A DNA stretch of 21,006 nt from an uncultured Spongiibacteraceae bacterium (GTDB lineage Bacteria; Pseudomonadota; Gammaproteobacteria; Pseudomonadales; CAMLJR01). The notes below the pieces were generated by a model that worked only from the letters and a program-made list of their open reading frames with translations, was not told where the DNA came from and did not search any database. Below, piece by piece: positions 7,160 to 14,654 of this stretch; the stretch's first letter is position 1; each line of letters starts with the position of its first letter. The position numbers were made by a program, and so were the translations under genes. Location of the stretch: NCBI GenBank assembly GCA_946480345.1, contig CAMLJR010000036.1, forward strand, positions 1 to 21,006, given 5' to 3'.

Positions 7160-7321
7160 ATGAGCTGGTTGGCGTACCTTGTCGTGGGTGCCGCAGGCAC
7201 TGCCTTATTGAGCAGCGGTCTTTATTACCATTTCAACTTCAGAAAACTGAAAGCCGATCCGGTGCTTATCGGCGGATGCTATGTGTTCGGCGGCGCGCTG
7301 GTGGCTTCGTGCATCATTTGA
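7160..7321 (+). CDS. Small hypothetical two-helix membrane protein
   Basis: Short reading frame of 53 residues starting MSWLAYLVVGAAG. It shows two hydrophobic segments (about 3-24 and 36-53) joined by a basic loop (HFNFRKLKADP), so it would be a hairpin inner-membrane protein. A longer frame opens at 7034, but its extra 42 residues look like untranslated sequence. The ribosome site is weak (AGCGAGAA at 7147-7154). The last 43 bases overlap the 3' end of rnb on the other strand. I do not recognise a family. Regular hydrophobic patterning supports it, but short frames of this kind can arise by chance. Confidence 0.5.
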   Translation: MSWLAYLVVGAAGTALLSSGLYYHFNFRKLKADPVLIGGCYVFGGALVASCII

Positions 7322-9339
7322 TGCGCGTTCGTTACTTTGTCATCCGTTGCTGTCTCGCTCGCTACGTCCTCGTTTTGACTGGCCGCTGATGACGCGACAA
7401 GCGCAAAACTGATCGCGCGTTTTTTCATGTCCACGCCCGCCAAATTGACGTCGATGCGTTGTTCCAGCTGAAAACTCTGACTCGGTGAGCTCAGTTTCAT
7501 GTAGACATTATCGAAACTGAATTTTTCACTGCTGCGCCGCAAATCGATAAAACCCTGAATGCCATTATCTACCAAGCGTACAACCAGACCGCTGCTGGTT
7601 ACGTGCACGATTTCAGCCTGGAAGTTGGTGGATTGCTGCGGTTCGGCGGCACTTTGTTGTACATAAGTGCGTTGTAAATAATTGCGCTGCAAATAATCGC
7701 AATCAAGCCATTGCTGCGCCAGATTACTGGCCTGCCGCGCGCGATCGCTGCCTTCCTGTATTTGCGCCAACGCGTCGTCGGTTAGTGCCGGCAGCGACGC
7801 TTGGCGAAGTTTCGCCTTAATAAAGCGATGCATAAGGAAATCGTTATATTTTCGGATGGGGGAGGTAATCGTCGTATAAGCCGGTAAGCCCATGCCGAAA
7901 TGCGGCTCGGCGCTAACGACAAATTGCGAGCGTTCGAGCGAGCGAAACAAAATTTCGCGCAGCGGTAATTCATGTTGCTGCGATGCGAGGCGTTGCATTA
8001 ATCCGATATAGCCGGGCAGCTTCGTTGCATCGTCAAAGGTTGTGTCGGGTAAGTGGTCGCTGAGCAGTTTTCCCACCGGATCGCGGCGTTCGCTGCGAAA
8101 ACCGCGATGGCCGATAAAAATCGCACGATCAGCGCTCAGGAAATCGGCAGCGCAGCGGTTGGTCGCGATCATGCATTCTTCGACAAGTTGATGCGCCGGC
8201 GTTTTTTCCTGGCGGATATAGCGCTCGACCACGCGATTTGCATCGAGTAGCGCGCGGTACTCGCCGCGCTCGGGTAGCACGATGTTGTCGAGTTGACGGC
8301 GATTCTGTAATCGCAACGCCAGCTCGCGCAGTGCGGTAACGGATTGCGTCCATGAAGCGACAACAGGCTCTGCATCGCCGAGAAAGCGATTGACGTTGTC
8401 GTAACTCAGTTTGGCGCACGAACGCACGCGCGCCTCGCTAAATGCATATTGCGTAACACGCCCATCGCTATCGATAGTCAATTCACAGATCAGCGCGAGC
8501 CGATCTACATCCGGCTGTAAAGAGCAGCGTTCGTTGGCCAGTTGTTCGGGCAACATCGCGACGGTCATGCCGGGTAGATAAATACTCGTCGCGCGCTGCG
8601 CAATCGCTTGTTCCAATGTCGAGTCGGGTTTTATCCATGCGCTTGGATCGGCGATTGCGACGGTTAACTGCCAGCCGCCGTCAGGTCGCGCTTCGGCATA
8701 TAGCGCATCGTCCATGTCGCGCGTTTCCGCGCCATCGATAGTGACTAGAGGCAATGCGGTTAAATCGCGACGCTCGTTAAAGTCCGGCGTCTGCACATCG
8801 ATCTCGGCAAGCGTCAGCGGCTCATTCGGCAAGCCATAGCGTGCGAGCGCGTAACGCGCATGAATCATCGGCTGCTTGGCGCCACCGATAATCTTTTCGA
8901 TTTTTGCCTGCGCTTTGCCATCGCTAAACGGATGCCGCGTAATCCGCGCGCAAACGTAATCGCCATGCTGCGCGTTCATGCGCATTTTCGGTGGCACAAA
9001 AATCCACCGACTCAAACGGGGCAGATCAGGCTCAACGAAATGGGCGTTGTCGCGCACGACATACTGGCCGGTAAATTCGCGTAGTTCGCTGCTGACTAAT
9101 TTCTCAAGTTGCGCGCTTGGTTTGCCATCATCATTCGTGATGATCTCGATTTCGATGCGATCGTCTGGAAATACCCGCTGCATTTGTTCAGCCGATAAAT
9201 AAATTTCGCGACCGTCATCGAGCACAGCGAATCCATAACGACCTTGCGTGCCGCGCACTACACCGCTGGTCTGTACCTTGTCGTCCTGAATTTTCTGTTT
9301 GAGTTGACGCAACTGCGTCAGGGCATCTTGATTGAGCAT
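7279..9339 (-). CDS. rnb: Exoribonuclease II (RNase II, RNB family)
   Basis: Processive 3'-to-5' hydrolytic exoribonuclease that degrades single-stranded mRNA. The 686-residue product aligns along its length with E. coli RNase II (644 residues): N-terminal cold-shock RNA-binding domains (about 20-185), catalytic RNB domain (about 190-550) and a C-terminal S1 domain (about 575-655). The metal-binding aspartates are visible as D202, D208, D210 and D211 in TIDGAETRDMDDALY. The TSPIRKYNDFLMHR motif holds the conserved arginine of the active site. The short N terminus and the AIADPSAWI and LPGMTVAMLP motifs favour RNase II over RNase R. About 35 extra, non-conserved acidic residues form the tail, and part of them overlap the small convergent frame. 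The start lacks a good Shine-Dalgarno sequence. The gene appears monocistronic. Confidence 0.94.
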   Translation of the reverse strand: MLNQDALTQLRQLKQKIQDDKVQTSGVVRGTQGRYGFAVLDDGREIYLSAEQMQRVFPDDRIEIEIITNDDGKPSAQLEKLVSSELREFTGQYVVRDNAHFVEPDLPRLSRWIFVPPKMRMNAQHGDYVCARITRHPFSDGKAQAKIEKIIGGAKQPMIHARYALARYGLPNEPLTLAEIDVQTPDFNERRDLTALPLVTIDGAETRDMDDALYAEARPDGGWQLTVAIADPSAWIKPDSTLEQAIAQRATSIYLPGMTVAMLPEQLANERCSLQPDVDRLALICELTIDSDGRVTQYAFSEARVRSCAKLSYDNVNRFLGDAEPVVASWTQSVTALRELALRLQNRRQLDNIVLPERGEYRALLDANRVVERYIRQEKTPAHQLVEECMIATNRCAADFLSADRAIFIGHRGFRSERRDPVGKLLSDHLPDTTFDDATKLPGYIGLMQRLASQQHELPLREILFRSLERSQFVVSAEPHFGMGLPAYTTITSPIRKYNDFLMHRFIKAKLRQASLPALTDDALAQIQEGSDRARQASNLAQQWLDCDYLQRNYLQRTYVQQSAAEPQQSTNFQAEIVHVTSSGLVVRLVDNGIQGFIDLRRSSEKFSFDNVYMKLSSPSQSFQLEQRIDVNLAGVDMKKRAISFALVASSAASQNEDVASETATDDKVTNAHQMMHEATSAPPNT

Positions 9340-9496
9340 GAGTGAAGGAAATCGACCTGATTTTGCGAGGGGCTTAGCCTAACGGAATTCGTGACTGAAA
9401 GTCAGGCACCGTTATGCTTTTTAGTGCGCCGTAACCTATTTATTGTGCGTGCATTGATGAATGCGCGAGCAGCAATGAAATAATTCCACTGTGCGG

Positions 9497-9525
9497 TTGA
9501 CAAAGTAGAGTCCCGCTAAAATAAT
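9497..9525 (+). promoter_or_regulatory. Strong sigma70 promoter upstream of phoH
   Basis: A perfect -35 hexamer TTGACA (9497-9502) is followed after exactly 17 bases by AATAAT (9520-9525), one mismatch from the -10 consensus. Transcription would start near 9532, giving a leader of about 330 bases before the phoH start codon. It is among the clearest promoters in the window. Confidence 0.8.
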
Positions 9526-9599
9526 CCAGACATACCAACTATCCGAGACAGCATCGTTGCCAGTGAGCATTTTGCAACGTACTTCGTGGTCTGTCTGGA
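9525..9599 (+). ncRNA. Candidate structured RNA leader or small RNA at the phoH promoter start site
   Basis: TCCAGACA-t-ACCA (9525-9537) pairs with TGGT-c-TGTCTGGA (9587-9599): 12 base pairs with one internal mismatch. This closes a 75-base element that begins at the predicted transcription start. Inside, CGTTGC (9555-9560) pairs with GCAACG (9574-9579), giving a nested stem. The outer repeat starts on the last base of the -10 element, so at least part of the left arm would have to be transcribed for the RNA fold to form; alternatively the outer repeat acts as a DNA operator. I do not recognise an RNA family. Evidence is base-pairing by eye only. Confidence 0.4.
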
Positions 9600-9859
9600 G
9601 TTGCTGCGCTTGACCTTATCGAGCGCGCATTCAGTCCCCACGCTTCGGCTTGCCGCATCGATGCAGCGGTATAAGCCAGTAGCGTGTCTCTCAAAATTCT
9701 TCCCATTTGTTTATCCCTCTCGGTGCGTTTCGTCGCGCCGTTGTTTTATCGATCGTGCCATAAGTTTTTTTCATGGCGCCGTCGATGCATTCGCCTTTTT
9801 CATTTTTGCTTTTTTTAAAGTGGTTAATGAATCTTTAGTCGTCGCGCGAGGATAAGGTC

Positions 9860-11266
9860 ATGGGGAAACATCAGGAAATGGGCAAAATTTATGTGCTCGA
9901 CACCAATGTGTTGTTGCACGACCCGCTCGCGCTGAGCGCATTCAACGAACACCACGTCGTGGTGCCGATGACCGTGCTTGAGGAACTCGATGCAATCAAG
10001 GATCGACGCGATAAGGATGTCAGCCGTGAAGCGCGCATTGCGATTAATGCCATCGACAGCATTCTCGCGAATGCATCGCCGAAAGAAATTCAGGAAGGTG
10101 TCGATATTCCCGGCAGCAGTATCGGTAACCGCAACAACGGCAAATTGTCGGTTTATCCCGATCAATTACTGCATCTCGATAATAAAGCCCCGTATCTCGA
10201 TGGCTCGCCGCAGCAGGCGAACGACAATCGCATCATCAATGTCGCGTTGCATTTGCAAGCGACGAATCTCGGCGCATATGTGTGTCTCGTTACCAAAGAC
10301 ATCAACATGCGCTTAAAGGCGAAAGGCTCGGGATTGCAGCATGTCGAGGACTATCGCAAAGATCGCGTGCTCGACGACATCGATCTGATGGCGAAGGGTT
10401 ATGAAAAAGTCGAAGGCGATTTTTGGTCGCGTGTCGACAAAGTAAAAACATTTCGTCGCAGCAGCGACACAATTCACCTGATTGCGCGCAGCGTGTTGCC
10501 GGAAGCGTATCCGAATATGTTTATCGTCGACGATGCGGATTTCGTCGGTTACGTCGAACGGCTCGATGACGAATTCATCGAGATGGTCGATCTGCATGTC
10601 GATCGTTTGATGGCGCAACGGATGTGGGGTTTGACACCGCGCAACCTTGAACAGGCGATGGCGTTTTTTCTCGTGCAACGTCCCGAAGTCGATATGACGG
10701 TGTTGACCGGGCCGGCCGGCTCTGGAAAAACGTTGATTGCACTGGCGTACGGATTACACGCGATCATCGAAGAAAAACGCTACGACAAGCTCATCGTCGC
10801 GCGCTCGACGCCACCGATTGCCGAGGATATCGGTTTCCTGCCCGGCACCGAGGAAGAAAAAATGGCGCCGTGGCTCGCCGCGTTCGATGACAATCTTGAG
10901 GTGCTGCACGGCGGCGACGATTCGCCGATGAGCAGCATCGAATACGTGAAGCAGCGCGCCAACATTCAATTTAAATCGCTGAACTTCATGCGCGGCCGCT
11001 CGTTCAATAACGCTTATATCGTTATCGATGAGGCGCAGGGGCTCACGCAATTTCAATTGAAATCGATCATCACCCGCGTTGGTGCGAATTCGAAAATCGT
11101 TGTGCTGGGCAATCTCGCGCAAATCGATAACAAATATATTTCCCCGCTGACGTCGGGTCTTACTTACCTCGTCGAGAAGTGCAAGTTGTTCGAGCACGCG
11201 GGTGTAATGCATGTAAATGGTATCGAACGCAGTCGTTTAGCGGCATTTGCTGAGGAGAATCTTTAA
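9860..11266 (+). CDS. PIN-PhoH protein (PhoH2-like RNase/ATPase)
   Basis: Fusion of an N-terminal PIN nuclease domain (about 8-150) to a C-terminal PhoH ATPase domain (about 250-465), 468 residues, the usual PhoH2 length. PIN acidic residues include D14 in YVLDTNVLLHD, E41/E42 in VLEELD, and D147 in TKDINMR. The PhoH part has Walker A GPAGSGKT (284-291), Walker B VIDEAQ (388-393), and the MRGRSFNNAYIV segment. Mycobacterial PhoH2 is an ATP-driven RNA helicase and RNase, and this protein may have a similar role. GAGGA (9848-9852) serves the ATG at 9860; a second ATG at 9878 is possible. No adjacent antitoxin gene (PhoAT-like) is evident. The gene lies behind a strong promoter and a long leader. 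Confidence 0.93.
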   Translation: MGKHQEMGKIYVLDTNVLLHDPLALSAFNEHHVVVPMTVLEELDAIKDRRDKDVSREARIAINAIDSILANASPKEIQEGVDIPGSSIGNRNNGKLSVYPDQLLHLDNKAPYLDGSPQQANDNRIINVALHLQATNLGAYVCLVTKDINMRLKAKGSGLQHVEDYRKDRVLDDIDLMAKGYEKVEGDFWSRVDKVKTFRRSSDTIHLIARSVLPEAYPNMFIVDDADFVGYVERLDDEFIEMVDLHVDRLMAQRMWGLTPRNLEQAMAFFLVQRPEVDMTVLTGPAGSGKTLIALAYGLHAIIEEKRYDKLIVARSTPPIAEDIGFLPGTEEEKMAPWLAAFDDNLEVLHGGDDSPMSSIEYVKQRANIQFKSLNFMRGRSFNNAYIVIDEAQGLTQFQLKSIITRVGANSKIVVLGNLAQIDNKYISPLTSGLTYLVEKCKLFEHAGVMHVNGIERSRLAAFAEENL

Positions 11267-11272
11267 ATCGAA

Positions 11273-11311
11273 GCGTGCCGATAACCGCTCATCCCACCGT
11301 TAACGGCACGC
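11273..11311. repeat. Inverted repeat just after phoH
   Basis: GCGTGCCGATAAC (11273-11285) and GTTAACGGCACGC (11299-11311) pair at 12 of 13 positions around a 13-base loop. The repeat starts 6 bases after the phoH stop codon. There is no T-run on the plus strand after it, so it is a terminator-like stem without the usual tail. It may protect the mRNA 3' end or bind a regulator. Confidence 0.85.
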
Positions 11312-11501
11312 GTGCATCACTTTGTGCAGTTCCTGGCCTCCCTCAAATGGACGAAGGCACGTTCGCTTAGGCGTAAGATTATTCGCAGTCAGCAGGAGAA
11401 ACCTGCGGGCGCTGCATTCTGCGCAATGCGGGCGTCCATGAGGGCCAAAAACAACAATGCCGGCCCGGCAACTCGATTTACTTTTTTGGGTGCAATGCAA
11501 A

Positions 11502-12116
11502 ATGACTATGGAATCACTGGCAGTTCGGTGGGGGGATGGCCGTCGTGCGGATACCGATTTCGCGCGCGAGCAGATTCTCGATGCCGCATGGCGTTGTTAT
11601 AAGGCAAACACCGTTTATAAAACCAGCATGGAACACATCGCGCGCGAAGCAAAAGTATCGCGCACAACCGTATACCGTTACTTCGAAAATCGCGATGAAG
11701 TGCTGACCGGTGTACTGATGCGCGCTTTACACCAGCTCGTCGACACGGTGCGCGGCGATGTCGCCGCCACCGATAAATTCGGCGACTTCATTGTGGAAGC
11801 GTTGGTATGCGCGATGAAAGCAGTGCCCAAGTCACCGGTGTTCTCGTTGCTGTTGCAGGAACAGAGCACCGTGATCAGTCGGGTTTACATCGTATCGCCG
11901 GAAACGTTGGCAATTCTCGTCGATTTTTTTGGTGAGCGTTTCGAGCAGGCTCGGCGCGATGGCGAGCTGCGGGAGGGCATTGAGTTATTGTCGCTGATCG
12001 ACTGGCTGATTCATGTGATTAGCGCGTACATGATTGCACCGACCGCAGCGCAAAGTGCCGATGACTGGCGCAAAATGCTTCGTCTATTTTTGCTGCCGTC
12101 GATCGTTCGCGAGTAA
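11502..12116 (+). CDS. TetR-family transcriptional regulator
   Basis: Probable ligand-responsive DNA-binding repressor of 204 residues. The N-terminal TetR helix-turn-helix spans about 20-65: QILDAAWRCYKANTVYKTSMEHIAREAKVSRTTVYRYFENRDEVL, with SRTTVYRYF as the recognition-helix signature. The C-terminal helical region (about 75-200) is divergent, as usual, so the ligand cannot be predicted. An upstream ATG at 11457 would add 15 residues; neither start has a strong ribosome site, and I prefer 11502 because TetR proteins usually have a short N-terminal arm. The target is unclear, since no transporter or enzyme gene is adjacent in a typical divergent arrangement. Its 3' end faces pgpA. Confidence 0.88.
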   Translation: MTMESLAVRWGDGRRADTDFAREQILDAAWRCYKANTVYKTSMEHIAREAKVSRTTVYRYFENRDEVLTGVLMRALHQLVDTVRGDVAATDKFGDFIVEALVCAMKAVPKSPVFSLLLQEQSTVISRVYIVSPETLAILVDFFGERFEQARRDGELREGIELLSLIDWLIHVISAYMIAPTAAQSADDWRKMLRLFLLPSIVRE

Positions 12117-12165
12117 TCGGATTTATTGACTGCGGCGGTTAGGCAATAGTTGTTCGCGGGCGCGT

Positions 12166-12630
12166 TCAAATTAACGCGCGCGCGATTTGCAGAATCGCCA
12201 GCGTAAAAAAGCCGGCCAGCACATCGTCGATAATGATACCGAGGCCGCCGTGCACATGGCGGTCGAGCCAGCTAATGGGCCACGGTTTCCAGATATCCAA
12301 TAATCGAAACAATATAAATCCCGCGATAATCCATGCGCCGCTCGTCGGTAGCCACGCCAGTGCTATCCACACGCCGATAAATTCATCCCACACGATGGTG
12401 CCGTGATCGTGCACTCCCATATCGCGCGCGGTTCTGCCGCAGCAATAAATACCTGCAACAAATGCAATCGCGATCACCAGCCAGTAATACAGCGGCGGTA
12501 GAAAATGCAGTGGCCACCACGGAATTAATGCCGCAAGCGTACCGAACGTTCCCGGCGCTCGCGGAGCGAGTCCACTGCCGAAACCTGCGGCGATGAGATG
12601 AATTGGATTCCGAATATCGGGCTTTGCCAA
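12166..12630 (-). CDS. pgpA: Phosphatidylglycerophosphatase A
   Basis: Inner-membrane lipid phosphatase that dephosphorylates phosphatidylglycerol phosphate to phosphatidylglycerol. The 154-residue product has the PgpA pattern: IHLIAAGFGSGLAPRAPGTFGTL at the N terminus, the acidic motif VWDEFIGVW, the block FRLLDIWKPWPISWLD, HVHGGLGIIIDDVLAG, and several hydrophobic helices. I choose the TTG at 12630, preceded at 6 bases by AAGGAT (12637-12642), which overlaps the thiL stop codon; the protein then begins where E. coli-type PgpA similarity begins. Upstream ATG codons exist inside thiL (for example 12687 and 12693) and cannot be excluded. It is the last gene of the rib-nusB-thiL run. Confidence 0.93.
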   Translation of the reverse strand: MAKPDIRNPIHLIAAGFGSGLAPRAPGTFGTLAALIPWWPLHFLPPLYYWLVIAIAFVAGIYCCGRTARDMGVHDHGTIVWDEFIGVWIALAWLPTSGAWIIAGFILFRLLDIWKPWPISWLDRHVHGGLGIIIDDVLAGFFTLAILQIARALI

Positions 12631-12640
12631 CGATTTATCC

Positions 12641-13600
12641 TTAGAAGTGCTTGTAGCCTTTGCGCGCCAATGGCGTTGCGTTGCCATTCGCATCGAGCAT
12701 AAATAATTCGCCGTCGGCAACGATTTCGCCGATTTCGGTGACACGCATTCCACATTGCCGCGCTACATCGTGTAATTGCGAGACGCGATCGCGTGAAACG
12801 GTAAAACATAATTCGTAATCGTCGCCGCCGTGCAACGCAAAATCGATGGCATTGCTTTTTCGACGTAACGCGTCAGATAAGGGCAAACGGTTGGGATCGA
12901 TCTTCGCGCCGACGCGGCTGCATTCGAGAATATGGCCCAGGTCCGCAGCGAGACCGTCCGAAATATCGATGGCGGAATTGGCGATACCGCGTAACTGTTC
13001 GGCGAATTGCACGCGAGGCGTCGGGGTGTAATAACGCTGTAAAAAATAATTCTGTTCGGCATCAAGTTGTGAGCGCGGCAATGCTAAATAATCGAGCGCG
13101 GCACGTGCATCGCCGAGCGTGCCGGTAACGAAAATCGCATCGCCGATTTCTGCACCGCTGCGCGTTAGTGCAACGCCGATGGGAGCGGTGCCGAAGATTT
13201 GAATAGTGATGACCAGCGCTGGCCCGCGCGTGGTATCGCCGCCGATTAACGCCAGATCGAATTCATTCGCGCACTCGCGCAATCCATGGGCGAATTGTGC
13301 GAGCCATTGCGCATCGGCTTGCGGCAACGTCAGGGCGAGCGTGAACGCAAGTGGTGTTGCGCCCATCGCGGCGAGATCGGAAAGATTGCTGCGCAATGCT
13401 TTTTGCGCGATCAGTGCCGCATCGCCGTGCGCAGGAAAATGCACATCGGCGACTAGCGTATCGACGGAAATAGCGAGCTGCTGTCCGGCGGGTGGGTTCA
13501 ACAGCGCGCAATCGTCGCCGATACCCAATGCAATTTCGGCGCGCGCGCGGCCGATATCGGTAAAAAACCTGGCAATCAGTTCGAACTCACCGAGTGCCAT
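12641..13600 (-). CDS. thiL: Thiamine-monophosphate kinase
   Basis: ATP-dependent kinase converting thiamine monophosphate to thiamine diphosphate, the last step of the cofactor pathway. The 319 residues match the usual ThiL length. Visible family motifs are GEFELIARFF at the start, GIGDDCALL (about 26-34), SVDTLVADVHF, LRSNLSDLAAMGATPLAF, LIGGDTTRGP, VTGTLGDARAAL, the AIDISDGLAADL motif (about 209-220) and LHGGDDYELCFTV. It starts 5 bases after the nusB stop codon. The thiL stop overlaps the pgpA ribosome site. The nusB-thiL-pgpA order is common in gammaproteobacteria. Confidence 0.96.
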   Translation of the reverse strand: MALGEFELIARFFTDIGRARAEIALGIGDDCALLNPPAGQQLAISVDTLVADVHFPAHGDAALIAQKALRSNLSDLAAMGATPLAFTLALTLPQADAQWLAQFAHGLRECANEFDLALIGGDTTRGPALVITIQIFGTAPIGVALTRSGAEIGDAIFVTGTLGDARAALDYLALPRSQLDAEQNYFLQRYYTPTPRVQFAEQLRGIANSAIDISDGLAADLGHILECSRVGAKIDPNRLPLSDALRRKSNAIDFALHGGDDYELCFTVSRDRVSQLHDVARQCGMRVTEIGEIVADGELFMLDANGNATPLARKGYKHF

Positions 13601-13605
13601 ATCGA

Positions 13606-14058
13606 TTACCGCTTGGCGGCGGCGATTTCCACGCTGCGTAATTGTTTGGCGAGTTTGTCGAGAATACCGTTGATGTATTTATGGCTTTCGGCAGCGCCGA
13701 ATTTTTTCGCGAGCGATACGCCTTCGTTGATCGCCACTTTGTACGGCACGTCGATGCGCTGCGACAGCTCAAAAGCGCCCATGCGCAGCAGTGCTAGTTC
13801 GATGGGCGTGATGTCCTTGAGCGGGCGGTCGAGATGCGGCTCGATTAATGCGTCGAGATCTTTTAACTGCGCGGGGATTTGATGCAGCAATTCCTGAAAG
13901 AATTCGAGATCGACTTGCGAGAAATCGTATTCGTTGCGGAATTGCATTTCGATTTGCTGCAGCGCGTTATGGCTGATCTGCCATTGATACAGCGCCTGCA
14001 TCGCATAATGACGCGCCTTATGACGCAGCGCGGGATTGAAACCGGAAGGTTTTGCCAC
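13606..14058 (-). CDS. nusB: Transcription antitermination factor NusB
   Basis: RNA-binding all-helical protein that pairs with NusE (S10) at boxA to prevent premature termination in rRNA operons. The similar core starts at ALRHKARHYAMQALYQWQIS and ends with SHKYINGILDKLAKQLR; DVPYKVAINEGVSLAKKFG is the best-conserved stretch. I choose the GTG at 14058 (150 residues), which follows AGAGAG at good spacing. The longest frame opens at a GTG at 14088 that sits inside a hairpin and lacks a ribosome site. It lies downstream of ribH, as in many proteobacteria, with two hairpins between the genes. Confidence 0.94.
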   Translation of the reverse strand: MAKPSGFNPALRHKARHYAMQALYQWQISHNALQQIEMQFRNEYDFSQVDLEFFQELLHQIPAQLKDLDALIEPHLDRPLKDITPIELALLRMGAFELSQRIDVPYKVAINEGVSLAKKFGAAESHKYINGILDKLAKQLRSVEIAAAKR

Positions 14059-14086
14059 AGCAGTTACTCTCTGTTCGCTAAAGAAC

Positions 14087-14109
14087 ACGGCAATCGTTGT
14101 GATTGCCGT
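14087..14109 (-). terminator. Hairpin before nusB, weak attenuator candidate
   Basis: ACGGCAATC (14087-14095) and GATTGCCGT (14101-14109) are perfect 9-base arms around a 5-base loop. Read in the operon direction (minus strand) the stem is followed by GTTCTTT, a poor U-tract, so partial termination or attenuation between ribH and nusB is possible but weak. On the plus strand, TGGTTTTT follows instead. Confidence 0.4.
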
Positions 14110-14121
14110 TGGTTTTTACTT

Positions 14122-14142
14122 CACCCTTTATTTAAAAGGGTG
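14122..14142 (-). repeat. Hairpin just after ribH
   Basis: CACCCTTT (14122-14129) and AAAGGGTG (14135-14142) form a perfect 8-base stem around ATTTA. In the transcribed direction it begins two bases after the ribH stop codon. It resembles the larger CCCC/GGGG palindrome after lemA in position and style. No U-tract follows. Confidence 0.75.
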
Positions 14143-14144
14143 GA

Positions 14145-14615
14145 TTACAAATTACCGAGCAAGCTGACCATCTCGAGCGCCGATAACGCCGCTTCAGCGC
14201 CTTTGTTGCCGGCTTTGGTGCCTGCGCGTTCGACTGCTTGTTCGATGGTGTCGACGGTCAATACGCCGAACGCCACCGGCACGCCGTATTGCATCATCAC
14301 TTGCGCGAGACCTTTCGTGCATTCACCGGCGACGTATTCGAAATGCGGTGTGCCGCCGCGAATCACTGCGCCGAGCGCGATGATGGCATTGACCTGTTTT
14401 TTCTCTGCGATCTTCTGGCACACGAGCGGAATTTCGAACGCGCCCGGTGCACGCACGATCGTGATTTGATCGTCGCCGATACCATGACGACGCAGCGTAT
14501 CGATCGCCGCACTGAGCAGACTCTCGACAACAAAACTGTTCCAGCGTCCGACCACAATCGCGAATTTGCCCTTGTTCGCAACGAATGTGCCTTCGATGGT
14601 TTTTATCGTGCTCAT
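14145..14615 (-). CDS. ribH: 6,7-dimethyl-8-ribityllumazine synthase
   Basis: Penultimate riboflavin enzyme, condensing 5-amino-6-ribitylaminouracil with 3,4-dihydroxy-2-butanone 4-phosphate. At 156 residues it has the usual length. Motifs: [12 protein letters not shown] near the N terminus, [17 protein letters not shown] (substrate loop), [20 protein letters not shown] with the conserved H91, and [36 protein letters not shown] sits 6 bases before the ATG. It lies 39 bases after ribBX in the riboflavin run. Such proteins form pentamers or 60-subunit capsids; which applies here is not visible. Confidence 0.97.
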   Translation of the reverse strand: MSTIKTIEGTFVANKGKFAIVVGRWNSFVVESLLSAAIDTLRRHGIGDDQITIVRAPGAFEIPLVCQKIAEKKQVNAIIALGAVIRGGTPHFEYVAGECTKGLAQVMMQYGVPVAFGVLTVDTIEQAVERAGTKAGNKGAEAALSALEMVSLLGNL

Positions 14616-14654
14616 ATCATTTCCTTCACTATTTTTAGGCGAAATAAATAATGG

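Larger units (their letters stand above)
9340..9859. other. 520-base intergenic region between rnb and phoH
   Basis: Divergent region that should hold the rnb promoter (left) and the phoH promoter (right). I see no convincing protein gene; the only sizeable frame (9586-9855) has no ribosome site and no recognisable composition. The left 150 bases contain only a small TGACT-GAA-AGTCA repeat near 9390. The right part holds a strong promoter, a paired leader element, and several T-runs (9765-9771, 9796-9800, 9803-9807, 9810-9816). A weak GGCG/CGCC stem (9775-9778 with 9792-9795) precedes one T-run, and its left arm overlaps a seven-pair stem (9755-9761 with 9773-9779), so the two folds exclude each other. 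Confidence 0.6.

Noticed and set aside
9586..9855. 89-residue frame between rnb and phoH
   Set aside because: It lacks a ribosome site, starts inside the paired leader element, and its sequence looks like translated untranslated leader.
9600..9859. PhoAT-like antitoxin gene before the PIN-PhoH gene
   Set aside because: No plausible small protein frame with a ribosome site overlaps or closely precedes phoH.
11312..11602. 96-residue frame between phoH and the TetR gene
   Set aside because: It runs out of frame into the TetR coding sequence, and has no ribosome site or recognisable domain.
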